Source: Methanobacterium petrolearium
GTDB lineage: Archaea > Methanobacteriota > Methanobacteria > Methanobacteriales > Methanobacteriaceae
Length of the DNA stretch: 64,000 bases
Assembly: GCF_017873625.1 (NCBI RefSeq)
Contig: NZ_JAGGKL010000001.1
Coordinates: 211,001 to 275,000, forward strand
Direction of reading: 5' to 3'
The notes beneath the pieces were generated by a model. The model saw only the letters and a list, made by a program, of their open reading frames with translations. It was not told the DNA's origin and searched no databases. The position numbers were made by a program, and so were the translations under genes. Of the stretch, positions 48,317 to 57,511 are shown in pieces (the first letter of the stretch is position 1; every line of letters starts with the position of its first letter).

Positions 48317-51046
48317 TTATTCTTTACGAACGAAATATTTGCGCACCTCATCGGCAAAGAACATTATTGGCACAAAAGTAATCAGATAGAGCCAATCATA
48401 TATTCCCAATGCCGCGGTTTGGAATATTCCCTGCAATGGGGGGATGTAGATTATAGCGAGAAGTACAATCACTGAGAATGTAATTCCCCTTAATATCCAC
48501 TTATTCTTAAACACACCCACTTTGAATACTGAAGTCCGGCTGGTTTGGCATCCCAACAGGTTTCCCATCTGAGCCAACACAATCCCGGCAAAGACCATAC
48601 TAGTGGCCTTCAGGTAAACCGGGTCAGAGAATGAAAGCTGCTGACCCCAAGTCCAGCCACTGCTTAGGAGGATCCAGAAGAATCCAGACATCACCAGGGC
48701 AGCTTCAATTATTCCCAGGAAAATATAACCCCTAAAAATAACTCCAAAGTTCAAAAGACGTTCTTCACGTGCCCGAGGTGGACGGTCCATCACATCGGAC
48801 TCTGAGGGACCCACTCCCAATGCCAAAGCAGGTACAGTATCAGTTCCCAGATCAATAGCTAGTATTTGCATCACAGTAATGGGTAGGGGGATCCTGAAGA
48901 GCACCATCATAACAAAAGGCACAATTTCAGCTGTTTCGTGGGAAAAAATGTAGGTGATGAATTTACGGATGTTTTCGTAGATGGTACGTCCTTCCTTGAT
49001 GGCGGACACGATGGTGGCAAAATTATCGTCGGTGAGTATCATGTCCGAGGCTTCTTTGGCAACATCAGTGCCTGTAATGCCCATGGCCACCCCTATATCA
49101 GCCTTTCTAAGTGCCGGAGCATCGTTGACCCCATCTCCAGTCATGGCCACAATTTCATCCATGCCTTCCAGTATTCCGGCTATCCTCATCTTATGTTCAG
49201 GCACTGCACGGGCGAATATAACATTTTCACCAGAAACCAGAACTTTTTTAACATCATCATCAGTCATCTGGTTAAGATCCTTACCTTTAATGATTTTGCA
49301 GGGTTTATCACTTATTATGCCAACTTCCCGGGCAATTGCCTCGGCAGTGAGACCATAATCCCCGGTGATCATTATGATGCGGATTCCAGCCCGATGACAG
49401 TCCTCTACTGCTGGTTTAACCTCAGGACGAGGTGGATCCTGCATAGCCACCATCCCCAGGAAGGTGAGATCCTGCTCCACAGCATCGGCACTGTAATTAT
49501 CATAATTATCAGGAAGGTCACGGTAAGCCATTGCCAGAATACGCAGCCCTGAAGCAGCTAATTCATCATGTTTGGTTATTATATTCTTTTTAGCCTCTTC
49601 ATGGAACTTTTTAACTTCTCCATCTACAGATATGGTGTTTGACAATCCAATTATTTTTTTAGGAGCTCCTTTTACGTAAGCCACTTGTTTTTTGTTATTT
49701 TTATGTATGCTGCTCATTGATTTACGCTGAGAATCAAAAGGCAGTTCAAAAATCCTTGGATTTTTTTCTAATTCCTCTTCCCAATTAAATCCACTCTTTT
49801 TCGCAGCTACCAACAACGCGGCTTCAGTGGGGTCGCCAATGATTTTCCATTTACCTCCATCGGCAGGTTCAATGAGTTTGGAGTCATTACAGAAGGTGGC
49901 AGAACGCATTAACAGTTTAAGTTCCCCAATTTCCCTATGGTCAATCTGCTGACCTTTATGTAAAAATCCGCCTTCTGGTGAGTATCCTGCTCCAGTAACA
50001 TCGATTATTTCATACGGAAGCCAAATCTTACGAACTGTCATCTCATTTTTGGTTAAAGTCCCTGTCTTATCCGTACATATTATATTGGTTGATCCTAAGG
50101 TTTCTACACTGGATAAACGTTTTATAAGGGCATTTTTCCTTGCCATCTTCTGCACTGATGCGGCTAGTGCCAGGGTGACTGTGGGGAGCAGTCCTTCAGG
50201 AACATTAGCAACGGTCAGGCCAATGGCGAATATGAAAGCCATCTGGAGTGGTAGTTTAACTACCCATAAGTTCACTGCAAAGAGTGTAACTCCCAGGAGC
50301 ACTGCAATCAACGCTATTATCCTGGTAACCCTGGCCAGTTCCTTCTGCAGGGGACTATCTTCATGACTAACTTCCTGTGTCAGACTTGCAATCTGGTTAA
50401 ATTCTGTTTTTTGACCGGTTGCAAAGATAACTGCTTTACCAGAACCTGCAGAAACACTAGTACCTGCAAAAATTATATTGGGAGTCCCGATAAGATTTTC
50501 AGCCGCTGATTCTTTGGCATGGGAAACTTTTCGGACGGGTTTAGATTCACCTGTGAGGGTGGAGCTATCCACTTTCATCTGGCTGGCTTCCACTAGACGG
50601 GCATCTGCAGAGATGTTATCTCCCTCTTCAAGCACCAGAAGATCTCCAGGAACCAGCACAGCAGATAATATTTCCGTTTTCTCACCATCACGAATTACCT
50701 TAACCTGAGATGGTAATATTTTTTTCAAGGCTTCCAGGGCCTGTTCTGCCTTGTACTCCTGCCAGAAACTGAAAATAGCGTTGATGATGATAACTGCGAT
50801 AATTGCAAACCCTAACTGGGGAGTACCACTTAAAAAAGCAAGAAAACTGGCTGCCCATAGGAGTAAAGCCAGAAGCTGGTAAAGATTGGCTAAAAACTTA
50901 AAAATAACTGGTTTTTTCTTAACTTCCTCGATCTGGTTATGTCCATAATATTCAAGCCTTTTTTCAGCCTCTTCGTTGGTTAAACCATTCTGAGAAGTGT
51001 TTAATTCAGTGTAAACCTCTTCAGGAGGGAGTTCATTGATCTGCAT
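48317..51046 (-). CDS. P-type cation-transporting ATPase, Na,K-ATPase-like (P2)
   Basis: A 909-residue P-type ATPase with all core motifs: LTGES (residues 164-168), phospho-acceptor Asp326 in CTDKTGTLT, KGAPK, TGDYGLTAEAIA and MTGDGVNDAPAL. Ten membrane segments. M4 reads LTVANVPEGLLPTVTLALAA and the M5-M6 region SHETAEIVPF ... ILAIDLGTDTVPALALG ... ESDVMDRPPR, both closer to the Na,K-ATPase group than to ordinary calcium pumps. The ions are therefore probably monovalent (Na+ or H+ outward), which is inference. The alpha/beta hydrolase gene follows on the same strand. Confidence 0.9.
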   Translation of the reverse strand: MQINELPPEEVYTELNTSQNGLTNEEAEKRLEYYGHNQIEEVKKKPVIFKFLANLYQLLALLLWAASFLAFLSGTPQLGFAIIAVIIINAIFSFWQEYKAEQALEALKKILPSQVKVIRDGEKTEILSAVLVPGDLLVLEEGDNISADARLVEASQMKVDSSTLTGESKPVRKVSHAKESAAENLIGTPNIIFAGTSVSAGSGKAVIFATGQKTEFNQIASLTQEVSHEDSPLQKELARVTRIIALIAVLLGVTLFAVNLWVVKLPLQMAFIFAIGLTVANVPEGLLPTVTLALAASVQKMARKNALIKRLSSVETLGSTNIICTDKTGTLTKNEMTVRKIWLPYEIIDVTGAGYSPEGGFLHKGQQIDHREIGELKLLMRSATFCNDSKLIEPADGGKWKIIGDPTEAALLVAAKKSGFNWEEELEKNPRIFELPFDSQRKSMSSIHKNNKKQVAYVKGAPKKIIGLSNTISVDGEVKKFHEEAKKNIITKHDELAASGLRILAMAYRDLPDNYDNYSADAVEQDLTFLGMVAMQDPPRPEVKPAVEDCHRAGIRIIMITGDYGLTAEAIAREVGIISDKPCKIIKGKDLNQMTDDDVKKVLVSGENVIFARAVPEHKMRIAGILEGMDEIVAMTGDGVNDAPALRKADIGVAMGITGTDVAKEASDMILTDDNFATIVSAIKEGRTIYENIRKFITYIFSHETAEIVPFVMMVLFRIPLPITVMQILAIDLGTDTVPALALGVGPSESDVMDRPPRAREERLLNFGVIFRGYIFLGIIEAALVMSGFFWILLSSGWTWGQQLSFSDPVYLKATSMVFAGIVLAQMGNLLGCQTSRTSVFKVGVFKNKWILRGITFSVIVLLAIIYIPPLQGIFQTAALGIYDWLYLITFVPIMFFADEVRKYFVRKE

Positions 51047-51249
51047 TTTTACACTTGAAGTTGACCTCTCTGTCAGTGGATTAATACAAGGAATTTCAGG
51101 GATTAATATGTAAATGAAATAATATAAATTTTAGGTGTTTTCTGGATTTAAGAAAAAATATTAAGGTTCTTAAGACCTTAAACTGCATGGAATATTATTA
51201 TAATATTGAAATAAACCATTAAATGGTAAAATAAATAGTTTAGGGCTAA

Positions 51250-52938
51250 TTAAACTCGGTTGAAAGTTCCGTTACCACCATTCACATCCCATCGATCAGT
51301 ATGGACTTCCTGGGGAATGTTATTTTCAAAGTTACTGAAGGTGATATTTTTCTGGTGATAAACATCCACGAAGATGTTACCATTCAAATGGGTCACTGGA
51401 CAAGGATCTGGATTATTTCCCGCGTATAAATTTAGGTTACTAGCATTAACTTTCTCGAATTTAATGTTACCATAATAATCAGAGTAATAGGTACCCACGT
51501 AGTTGTCAATAGGATATGGCAGAGGAACAGTAGTTGGTAGTTGGGCGGTGGTTGATTCTGGCTGAAATTCTCCCATATCTTCTCCGGGGATGGTTGAAGG
51601 ATCATCTGGCTGGTTTTTTAAGTATATTGACATTAATTCATGGGCGATTAGTTCACAAAATTTCCCTCCTTCAAGGCCTTCATTGGCCATAACCACCACG
51701 CCCAGATCCTCAGAAGGTAAAAGGCGGACCTGAGTTGTGGATAACCTGGTTGATCCAGCGTGAAGTATGAACTTCTGGCCTTGGGTGTACATAACCCCCC
51801 ATCCCAGGGCATACCACAGTTCAGTGTTTGGCTCGGATTCGATAAAAATCAGAGGCATATGTGTTTCAGCCATAGATTGGGATGAAACTATTTGTTGCCC
51901 GTTGAAAATTCCTTCATTAAGTTGGAAACGAAGCCAATTACCCATGTCTTTTATGGAACAGCTTAAACTTCCCGCAGGAGCCATGCCATCCAGATTGTTT
52001 GGATCCACGTAGTAGACCACTCCATCAACTATAACATGGGTACCGGAGTGGTTGGGGCTGTTAACATACTCCTGATAAGTAGTCACACTGGAATCCATTT
52101 TCAGGGGTTGTAGAATGTTCTCCTTTATTAACTGGGACCAAGTAGTGGATGATGCTCGGGCAGCAGAATGGCCAGCCAGAGAAAACATGATATTGTTGTA
52201 AGCGAATTTAGCACGAAACACGTTTTGTGATTCTATAAACCGCATACGATAGAGTGTTTCCATAAAATCATAGCTGAAATCCATAATATGCTCATTTCCA
52301 GCGTTTTCATACATACCTGTGCGATGTGAAAGCAGATCCTTCATATTGGCTTGTGGGGTGGCTACAGGATCTTGCAGGGTGAATTCGTCAGGATCAGGGA
52401 AATATAGCTGGGCAGTGTCATCCCAAGTCATTAAACTATCATCTACCAGAGATCCTATGGCAGTGGCAGTGAACGCCTTGGTACAGGAGCCAATCTGGAA
52501 GAGGGTGTCCGCATGTATAGGATCAGATTCTCCCACCTTTTTCACCCCCAGGGTCTTCGTGTAAACGATCTGGTCCTTATAAACCACCACCACGGCTGCT
52601 CCGGGGATAAGACTATTTTTAAAAAGATTTTCAACGTAGGAGTTGAATAAAACCATTATTTTATTAATATCAGGTGACTCCGGTGACGGATTTTGCTTTT
52701 TTTCTCCGTTATCCTGATTATGGGCTGTAGTTTTTGAGTATGCATTCACATTTAAGAAAAGGGGATTTACAACATTTCCTGACGAATCAGGTGATAATTC
52801 AGGGGTTAAAGGTGTTTGAAAACTGTCCAAATTATTATCATCCTCTGGTAAGACTGGGTTATGGGGTAAAATTACAATAACTATCACTATTAAAACTGTG
52901 GCAACCAATATCACCCCGATTCCAAGGTTTTTCAACAA
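51250..52938 (-). CDS. Membrane-anchored serine hydrolase (beta-lactamase/PBP family)
   Basis: A 562-residue protein: an N-terminal anchor (ILVATVLIVIVIVIL), a Pro-rich linker, a class C beta-lactamase-like domain from about residue 95 to 430 with the S-x-x-K of IGSCTKAFTA, a Tyr motif in KFAYNNIMFSLAGH and the H-x-G of FILHAGSTRL, then a C-terminal beta domain of about 130 residues. Such proteins cleave D-amino-acid peptides, esters or amides; since Methanobacteriales have pseudomurein, a cell-wall-related substrate is only a guess. It starts at TTG (two in a row) with GGGGGCAAG ahead. Confidence 0.85.
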   Translation of the reverse strand: MLKNLGIGVILVATVLIVIVIVILPHNPVLPEDDNNLDSFQTPLTPELSPDSSGNVVNPLFLNVNAYSKTTAHNQDNGEKKQNPSPESPDINKIMVLFNSYVENLFKNSLIPGAAVVVVYKDQIVYTKTLGVKKVGESDPIHADTLFQIGSCTKAFTATAIGSLVDDSLMTWDDTAQLYFPDPDEFTLQDPVATPQANMKDLLSHRTGMYENAGNEHIMDFSYDFMETLYRMRFIESQNVFRAKFAYNNIMFSLAGHSAARASSTTWSQLIKENILQPLKMDSSVTTYQEYVNSPNHSGTHVIVDGVVYYVDPNNLDGMAPAGSLSCSIKDMGNWLRFQLNEGIFNGQQIVSSQSMAETHMPLIFIESEPNTELWYALGWGVMYTQGQKFILHAGSTRLSTTQVRLLPSEDLGVVVMANEGLEGGKFCELIAHELMSIYLKNQPDDPSTIPGEDMGEFQPESTTAQLPTTVPLPYPIDNYVGTYYSDYYGNIKFEKVNASNLNLYAGNNPDPCPVTHLNGNIFVDVYHQKNITFSNFENNIPQEVHTDRWDVNGGNGTFNRV

Positions 52939-53301
52939 CTTGCCCCCTATTTTTTAGAGAAATAAAGGATCTACAGGAAGTAGTAGTGAAATTCTCGTCC
53001 TTATTTTTATCATGTAAACATGATTGTCTTAAAATTCTATTATCCACGGTTAGATATTAATATTTAACGCAGCTAAGTGAAGGAATAGTAAACATCATCA
53101 TATCTGTTGGTGTGGTTTAGAACGGCATTTTCATACATACATGCTATGAATAAAAATTTAACTTATATGGTTTTTAAAAAGAGACTTAAATCCTATAAAT
53201 TGGATGGTTAGGGCTTAACTGAACTAATAGAATATTTTTGGGGCTAAATTTATTAATGATAGTGGGGTACTAATTAATAAGAACATGATAAAAATATAGG
53301 A
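52939..53301. other. Divergent intergenic region with a palindrome
   Basis: No gene was seen. TCATGT-AA-ACATGA at 53010-53023 is a perfect dyad about 72-85 bases upstream of the serine hydrolase start and could be an operator. The rest is AT-rich and probably holds the LemA promoter. Confidence 0.4.
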
Positions 53302-53865
53302 ATGGTGGTTAAACTGATAATCGAAATAATTATTCTAATAGTCCTGATTGTAGTAGTGTTATTCATTGTTTCTCTCTACAACAGCCTTATTCAGCTCAGA
53401 AACCGGGTTAAAAATGCCTGGTCCCAAATTGATGTTCAATTAAACCGAAGGGCAGACCTGATCCCGAACCTGGTAGAAACAGTTAAGGGATACGCTAAAC
53501 ACGAAAAAACAGTTTTTGAAAAGGTAACCGAAGCAAGATCAGGTCTTATGAATGCTAAGACGGTTCAAGAAAATGCTGAGGCTAACAACATATTAACAGA
53601 TACATTAAAAAGCCTTTTTGCCGTGGCAGAAAATTACCCTGACCTGAAGGCCAATGAAAACTTTCTGGAACTGCAGAGTCAGCTGGCAGAAACTGAGGAC
53701 AAAATAGCTTACTCCAGACAGTTTTACAATGATACAGTGTTAATGTACAACAACAAATGCCAGATGTTTCCCAGTAATATGATAGCATCCACGTTTAACT
53801 TCCAGGAAGCAGAATTCTTCGAAATTGAAGATGTAAAAAGAGAAGTTCCCGAAGTTAAGTTTTAA
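53302..53865 (+). CDS. lemA: LemA-family membrane protein
   Basis: A 187-residue protein with one N-terminal transmembrane helix (residues 4-25) and a helical bundle. The family core is LYNSLIQLRNRVKNAWSQIDVQLNRRADLIPNLVETVKGYAKHEK and the C-terminal YNDTVLMYNNKCQMFPSNMIASTFNF. Function is unknown; LemA is often found with a TPM-domain protein or HtpX protease, but neither is adjacent here. The ATG at 53302 is used. Confidence 0.92.
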   Translation: MVVKLIIEIIILIVLIVVVLFIVSLYNSLIQLRNRVKNAWSQIDVQLNRRADLIPNLVETVKGYAKHEKTVFEKVTEARSGLMNAKTVQENAEANNILTDTLKSLFAVAENYPDLKANENFLELQSQLAETEDKIAYSRQFYNDTVLMYNNKCQMFPSNMIASTFNFQEAEFFEIEDVKREVPEVKF

Positions 53866-54117
53866 ATTATTTTTTTTAAATTATCTTTTTTAGTGACAGC
53901 TGGGGTTAAGACGACTTATTTTATTTTAGTAGCCATATTCTGATCCATTTTAGCGACAAGTTATACTAATTATATACTTACCAGAATTGATCCGAGTTAA
54001 GTTGGATGCAGTGACCAGCTACCATAAACTAAACAATCAATTACAATCTCAGAAAAAACAGTAAAAACTATTGACTTAATTTTATAATAGTATAATAATC
54101 ATATTGTTGGGGTTAGT

Positions 54118-54417
54118 ATGAAAAATGCAAAGATAATTTTTGGAATAATATTGGGAATCATAACTCTTTTAATTCTGGTTTTTTGTGTTGCAGTAGGTCT
54201 TTTTTATGTGTTCGCACCGAGCATAGCTGAATATGTAATCACAACCACAAAAAATGATTCTGATATAATTTCATCTAATACCTATAATTTTACAGATAAC
54301 GGAACGCACAATGGAAGTAATGTTACATTAACAGTTACATATGCAACAATAGATGCTAATGACACTAAAAATCTAACTTTGGGTAACTATTTAAAATGGT
54401 TGTTGGGATGGAAATGA
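54118..54417 (+). CDS. Small exported or membrane protein, unknown
   Basis: A 99-residue protein with one N-terminal helix (IIFGIILGIITLLILVFCVAVGLFYVF) and an Asn- and Thr-rich outer part that carries several N-x-S/T sequons (NFT, NGT, NGS, NVT, NDT, NLT). Glycosylated surface proteins of methanogens are rich in such sites, so a surface role is plausible but unproven. GGGGTT precedes the ATG. No family recognised. Confidence 0.6.
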   Translation: MKNAKIIFGIILGIITLLILVFCVAVGLFYVFAPSIAEYVITTTKNDSDIISSNTYNFTDNGTHNGSNVTLTVTYATIDANDTKNLTLGNYLKWLLGWK

Positions 54418-54901
54418 TTAATAATGGAGGTTAAATTTGGAAACATAATTTACTAAAATATTACCATAATTGTAATTAATACATGCCACTTATCCTAGTA
54501 ATTTAGTGGTTAAATTAAACCGAATTATTTTTCCAAAAAATGCACACTGTAATATCTGCATTACCCAGAAACCACTTTTTGATTTCGGAGTCGGTATCCT
54601 AATTGATTGAAGAAATAGTTAATTTAACGATACATTACGGTACATTGCATGATTTAATGTAATGAATAGTCCCTTTAAAGTTTATCATACTATTCAAACC
54701 CTGATTTCGTCAATATCAATTGATGACTATATTTTACTATTTAATGTGTTAAATGGTACCTATTTGGTAAAATCAAGATATAAAAAAATTTTCACACCCA
54801 TTACACACAAACATGAACAAATATTTCAGATAAATTTGATTTTTAAATGGTAAATAGAACTAATATATCGACAGGAACATAGTTGGTGATGGTAGTAACT
54901 T
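54418..54901. other. Gene-free AT-rich region
   Basis: 484 bases with no recognised gene. A 63-codon frame at 54662-54853 has no ribosome binding site or recognisable features and is not called. This is part of an AT-rich, gene-poor stretch from 53.9 to 58.9 kb. Confidence 0.4.
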
Positions 54902-55060
54902 ATGGTAGAATATGAAACTTTTACTTAAGTAACAAGGAGAAAAGGAAAACAGGTATACATTCCTGACACCATCTTGACAGTTGCAGATATCCAAGAAGGC
55001 GACTGCATGGAAGTGAAAATCATGAAACTAAAAGTATCAACAGAAACCAATAACAAGTAA
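54902..55060 (+). pseudogene. AbrB/SpoVT-like DNA-binding protein, disrupted by a stop
   Basis: Translation from ATG 54902 gives MVEYETFT, then TAA (54926-54928), then VTRRKGKQVYIPDTILTVA and onward in the same frame to TAA 55058. The part after the stop has the AbrB/MazE-type pattern (T-R-K-G-x-V-x-I-P ... I-Q-E-G-D-x-x-E-V). A single nonsense change has thus broken a gene of about 52 codons. Intact relatives are small swapped-hairpin DNA-binding proteins, often antitoxins. No start codon lies just after the TAA. Confidence 0.7.
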
Positions 55061-55074
55061 AGGGGTGGATTATT

Positions 55075-55251
55075 ATGGTAAAACTAAAGGGTTTTGACAA
55101 TGTAGAACTAAAGAAAGAAAAAATTATGAATGTTGGAAGTATAGCAAGAATTAACCAAGTTATAGACTTACTAAGGGAGTTAGAACCTACTGAGGAAATA
55201 AATCAGTGTCTTGAATTACTGGAAGAAGTAAAAAAGATTGAAGGTTGGTAA
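55075..55251 (+). CDS. Small protein of 58 residues, unknown
   Basis: A reading frame of 58 codons too short for most gene callers but preceded by GGGGTGGAT (55062-55070) at good spacing from ATG 55075. The protein is charged and mostly helical (LLRELEPTEEINQCLELLEEVKKIEGW at the C-terminus, about one heptad repeat-like stretch). It starts 14 bases after the broken AbrB-like gene and was probably co-transcribed with it, so it may be a remaining partner, for example of a toxin-antitoxin-like pair; that is conjecture. Confidence 0.55.
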   Translation: MVKLKGFDNVELKKEKIMNVGSIARINQVIDLLRELEPTEEINQCLELLEEVKKIEGW

Positions 55252-55253
55252 AG

Positions 55254-55361
55254 GGTTAGACTCCTGACTTATTCATGATAACTTCCGGAATGTTGCAGGT
55301 ATAGGAAGGTGATTATTTAGAAGTTACCACTAGAAAACTGAAAGTGTCAGAAGATAGTTAA
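55254..55361 (+). pseudogene. Second decayed AbrB-like fragment
   Basis: The frame ending at TAA 55359-55361 reads TPDLF...EGDYLEVTTRKLKVSEDS with an in-frame TAG at 55302 and no usable start. It matches the C-terminal half of the broken gene at 54902 (EGDCMEVKIMKLKVSTET). It seems to be the remnant of a duplicated AbrB-like gene. Only the last 35 or so codons remain. Confidence 0.6.
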
Positions 55362-55392
55362 ATGTATAGCATTTGTCTAATGAAGCGATTTT

Positions 55393-55615
55393 ATGCGTTA
55401 TTTATATTGTGATAAGTGTGGCAATATTATGTATTAAAATCTGAAGAATCATTGGAAGACTTTGATGAAAAACTTGTGAATGTGGTGGAAGGTTAATACT
55501 CGGTGAAATAGCTGATAATCAATCAAATAGACAATTCATTATTTCAAAAACAAATTTAAAAGATTTTTTTAGTTCTTTAGCTATAGGAATAAGTGTAGGA
55601 TTATTTCTACATTAA
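55393..55615 (+). pseudogene. Frameshifted zinc-ribbon membrane protein
   Basis: ATG 55393 begins MRYLYCDKCGNIMY and stops at 55435. In the next frame the sequence goes on as YVLKSEESLEDFDEK, and in a third as CECGGRLILGEIADNQSNRQF up to TAA 55613. Joined, they form a zinc ribbon (CDKCG ... CECGG) close to the tail of the DUF4013 protein at 9.2-10.1 kb (CEKCGGYYELQSGESPEDF ... CECGG). At least two indels are needed, so the gene is dead or a sequencing error is present. The frame ends in a start-stop overlap (TAATG) with the next small frame. Confidence 0.65.
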
Positions 55616-55827
55616 TGTCATTTGAAGGATATCTATCCCTCTTTATGGTGTTTATTATATTATCTGGCTTTGTTACATCTGTTCTCATTTCAAAAGAATC
55701 TCACATGCCATATTTTTTTAATTCCTGTCGATTGAAAGCTAATTTTAAATTAAGTAATGCTTATGAAGGTGTTACTGCAGCTATTGTAATTAATATTACC
55801 TTCCAAAGCTATTTATGGTATATTTAG
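55615..55827 (+). CDS. Small two-helix membrane protein or C-terminal remnant of the zinc-ribbon gene
   Basis: A 70-residue frame with two hydrophobic stretches (LSLFMVFIILSGFVTSVLI and TAAIVINITFQSYLWYI). Its ATG overlaps the final stop of the broken zinc-ribbon gene (TAATG). It may be the membrane part of the same former protein, moved out of frame, or a coupled small gene. There is no ribosome binding site of its own. No family recognised. Confidence 0.35.
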   Translation: MSFEGYLSLFMVFIILSGFVTSVLISKESHMPYFFNSCRLKANFKLSNAYEGVTAAIVINITFQSYLWYI

Positions 55828-55872
55828 TAATTAATAATCCTAGCCCCTCCCATAATTTCAATATATCTCATT

Positions 55873-57060
55873 CTAACGCGTAATTATGCTAATTATATCC
55901 CCATCTTCCAGTTCATGATCACTGGCCACCCTACGACAACTTCGAGCATCTATGGCATGCATGAAACCCTCACCAATATCAGTGTGGATGAGGAAAGCCA
56001 TGTCCCTTGGTTTAGAACCACGGGGAATTAGCAATGCATCAGGAAGCACGTTACCTTTCTGGTCGCACATTTTATGTTCATCTTCTACGGGGTAAACCAC
56101 GATCATATCCATCAAGCTGAAAACAGCCTGATTAAGAGCGTTCTGGACACCAGTACCTCCATACTTTTGCAGCACGTTTTCTCGAATGTATTCCAGGGCA
56201 TTTACCTGCTGGGAACTCAGTTTATCTTTCTGGAGGATTTCAAAGTCAGGTTCACCCGAAACATATTTTATCAATCCGGCTTCTGCCGCCCGAATTAATG
56301 CCAGTTCAGCTTCAGCAGAAGCAGGGACCACATTATCATATTTTTTCTGGAGTCTTTTAATGTTATCATCGGCGTGAGGTAAATCTGCTTTGTTTGCCAC
56401 GATAAGCATGGGTTTAGCGATTTTAAGAAGATTATCCAGTAGTTGTATGATGTCCTCTTTTTCCCAGTCCTTGTACTCCTTTTTAACAGCTCGTTTGGCT
56501 TCAAGCACGTCTTCTACCATGATGCCTGCTCCACTGAGCTGTTCTGCTATTACCTTGGCAATGTCCAGTTTCTCGGAAAGTGCCTTTCTTACCAGTTTAT
56601 TCCAGTTTTTATCAAGTATTCCGAAAAGCCACATGGTTATCTCATGCTCCAAAAACTCCACATCCTCCAATGGATCATGGGTTCCTGGCTCACAGGGCCT
56701 TCCCTCATCATCAGTTGCTCCGGAAGCATCAATCACATGGATGAATACTCTGGCCTGACGAAGGTCGTCCAGGAATTTATTACCCAATCCACGTCCTTCA
56801 TGGGCTCCAGGAACCAGCCCAGCAACGTCTAAAAGTTCTACAGGAATCAACCGTGTCCCTTCCAGACACTGGGAATTCAGGGGGTTGCATTCAATATCTA
56901 ACTCGCGGCAGGGGCATGGTTTAACCACATGGCCCACTGCTTTGTTAACATCAATGGTGGTAAATGGATAGCCAGCAACTTCTGCTTCTGAAAGGGTAGC
57001 TGCGTTGAAAAATGATGATTTGCCCACATTGGGCTTTCCGGTAACTGCGATCTGGAGCAT
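55873..57060 (-). CDS. ychF: YchF/Ola1-family translation-associated ATPase
   Basis: A 395-residue member of the Obg-related YchF family, which prefers ATP and binds ribosomes. The G1 loop is TGKPNVGKSSFF, G2 region YPFTTIDVN, G3 LLDVAGLVPGAHEGRGLGNKFLDD, G4 VANKADLPHA, and the C-terminal TGS-like domain ends in GDIISIITR. The Cys cluster PCPCRELDIECNPLNSQC is a feature of archaeal members. ATG 57060 is preferred over the frame start at 57090, because GTGAT lies before it and the protein should begin MLQIAVTGKP. Confidence 0.93.
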   Translation of the reverse strand: MLQIAVTGKPNVGKSSFFNAATLSEAEVAGYPFTTIDVNKAVGHVVKPCPCRELDIECNPLNSQCLEGTRLIPVELLDVAGLVPGAHEGRGLGNKFLDDLRQARVFIHVIDASGATDDEGRPCEPGTHDPLEDVEFLEHEITMWLFGILDKNWNKLVRKALSEKLDIAKVIAEQLSGAGIMVEDVLEAKRAVKKEYKDWEKEDIIQLLDNLLKIAKPMLIVANKADLPHADDNIKRLQKKYDNVVPASAEAELALIRAAEAGLIKYVSGEPDFEILQKDKLSSQQVNALEYIRENVLQKYGGTGVQNALNQAVFSLMDMIVVYPVEDEHKMCDQKGNVLPDALLIPRGSKPRDMAFLIHTDIGEGFMHAIDARSCRRVASDHELEDGDIISIITR

Positions 57061-57511
57061 GATATCACTAGTAGTTCTTTTACATCCCAAGTTTATTAAA
57101 GATTTTATTAGATAAACTCTTGAAAATTTTAATTTTAATTCATATTTTACTCATCATGTCATAGATCATATAGTGGTTGTGATTACTTATCTTTTAGACT
57201 AGATTTTGAAGTGTTACACCAAAGAAGATGTTAAATGTTATCATGGCAAGTTTACAGTGAAAATGGTCAAAACAATAAAATATCAAGATTTTAAACAATT
57301 AAAAGGGGATCTGGTAATATTTTTTAATGTTAAAGATATTTTACGTACAGAGGGGAGGGTGATTAATTGATTGAAGATATAAAGATTATATCAGGGAAAA
57401 AATAGATAAAATCTAATAACAACGATAATATGCCCATATTTATTTATTACATGTCCATGAAGTGTTCGGGAAATAACTAGTATAGATTAAACTAGAAGGG
57501 GGGAATGTTTT
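57061..57511. other. Intergenic region with possible 35-codon frame
   Basis: A frame from ATG 57263 to TGA 57370 encodes 35 residues (MVKTIKYQDFKQLKGDLVIF and onward). Near its end is GGAGGGTGAT, followed by a TTG-led frame of only 13 codons. This looks like the remains of two short genes. No gene is called. The rest is AT-rich without clear signals. Confidence 0.3.

Noticed and set aside
48938..49552. 204-codon frame on the plus strand
   Set aside because: Lies wholly antisense to the conserved P-type ATPase, with no recognisable protein features.
54662..54853. 63-codon plus-strand frame
   Set aside because: No ribosome binding site and no recognisable domain in an AT-rich gap.
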